Source: Lingula anatina
Taxonomy: Eukaryota > Brachiopoda > Lingulata > Lingulida > Lingulidae
Length of the DNA: 64,000 nt
Assembly: GCF_001039355.2 (NCBI RefSeq)
Contig: NW_019775563.1
Span: 255,147 to 319,146 of the forward strand
Direction of reading: 5' to 3'
Below, one piece after another: positions 63,976 through 64,000 of the stretch. Each line of letters starts with the position of its first letter. Position 1 is the first letter of the stretch. A model generated the notes under the pieces. The model was not told where the DNA came from, did not search any database, and saw nothing but the letters and a program-made list of their open reading frames with translations. The position numbers and the translations under genes are program-made.

Positions 63976-64000
63976 TATTAATAATAATAATAATAATAAT
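63976..64000. repeat. (AAT)n run at window end
   Basis: AAT units continue to the last base, so the repeat is cut by the window border. Confidence 0.95.

Noticed and set aside
1-64000. CRISPR arrays, tRNA and rRNA genes, retroviral or other viral remnants.
   Set aside because: No regularly spaced direct repeats with spacers, no tRNA B-box with matching fold, no rRNA core motifs and no gag-pol or envelope-like frames were found by eye.

Overview
The window is animal nuclear DNA: AT-rich, with intron-rich genes, GT-AG splice sites, CpG-rich promoter patches and many microsatellites. The general texture (frequent acatgta-type words, polymorphic foldback elements, high allelic divergence) fits a marine invertebrate, most likely a mollusc such as a bivalve. 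That assignment is inference. No rRNA, tRNA, CRISPR array or bacterial-type operon was seen.

Two genes are well supported. One, on the + strand, is EDEM3, an ER alpha-mannosidase-like protein of ER-associated degradation. I could rebuild it from 21 phase-compatible exons encoding about 1157 residues: signal peptide, GH47 domain with all expected acidic residues, protease-associated (PA) domain, long acidic tail and a C-terminal KDEL signal. The other, on the - strand, is a divergently transcribed nuclear gene for a probably mitochondrial DUF2358 protein (vertebrate C6orf136-like, about 426 residues in 7 exons). Their start codons lie about 213 bp apart across a shared promoter that carries a perfect TCTCGCGAGA element and an NRF1-like site.

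The left 36 kb is the odd part, because it is partly present twice. Roughly 632-10838 and 11436-26250 are two versions of the same locus (DUF2358 gene plus EDEM3 exons 1-11). Roughly 27724-30790 and 30792-33897 are two versions of EDEM3 exons 14-20. A single N sits exactly at each junction (10839 and 30791). Exon differences are almost all synonymous in EDEM3, introns differ by indels, and transposon insertions are present in one version only. The simplest reading is three contigs whose ends overlap as divergent alleles and were joined without merging, not true gene or exon duplication. Splicing exon 20 into the second exon 14 would also shift the frame.

The second version carries two insertions missing from the first: a 571-bp foldback MITE with an 8-bp target duplication in EDEM3 intron 1, and a 4.4-kb foldback element in intron 2 with long repeat-filled arms rich in AGGTCA words and a 38-bp perfect-type GC-rich hairpin. 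The first version alone carries a SINE/RTE-tail-like insertion. Intron 13 holds two decayed tandem copies of the 3' end of exon 13.

From about 36.9 kb to the end (27 kb) I find no gene I can name. The stretch has few recognisable mobile elements: one 0.67-kb element with terminal inverted repeats, simple repeats, a few hairpins and scattered regulatory-like motifs. Two weak exon candidates lie at 37508-37587 and 52747-52837. It resembles the non-coding flank or a large intron of a neighbouring gene.
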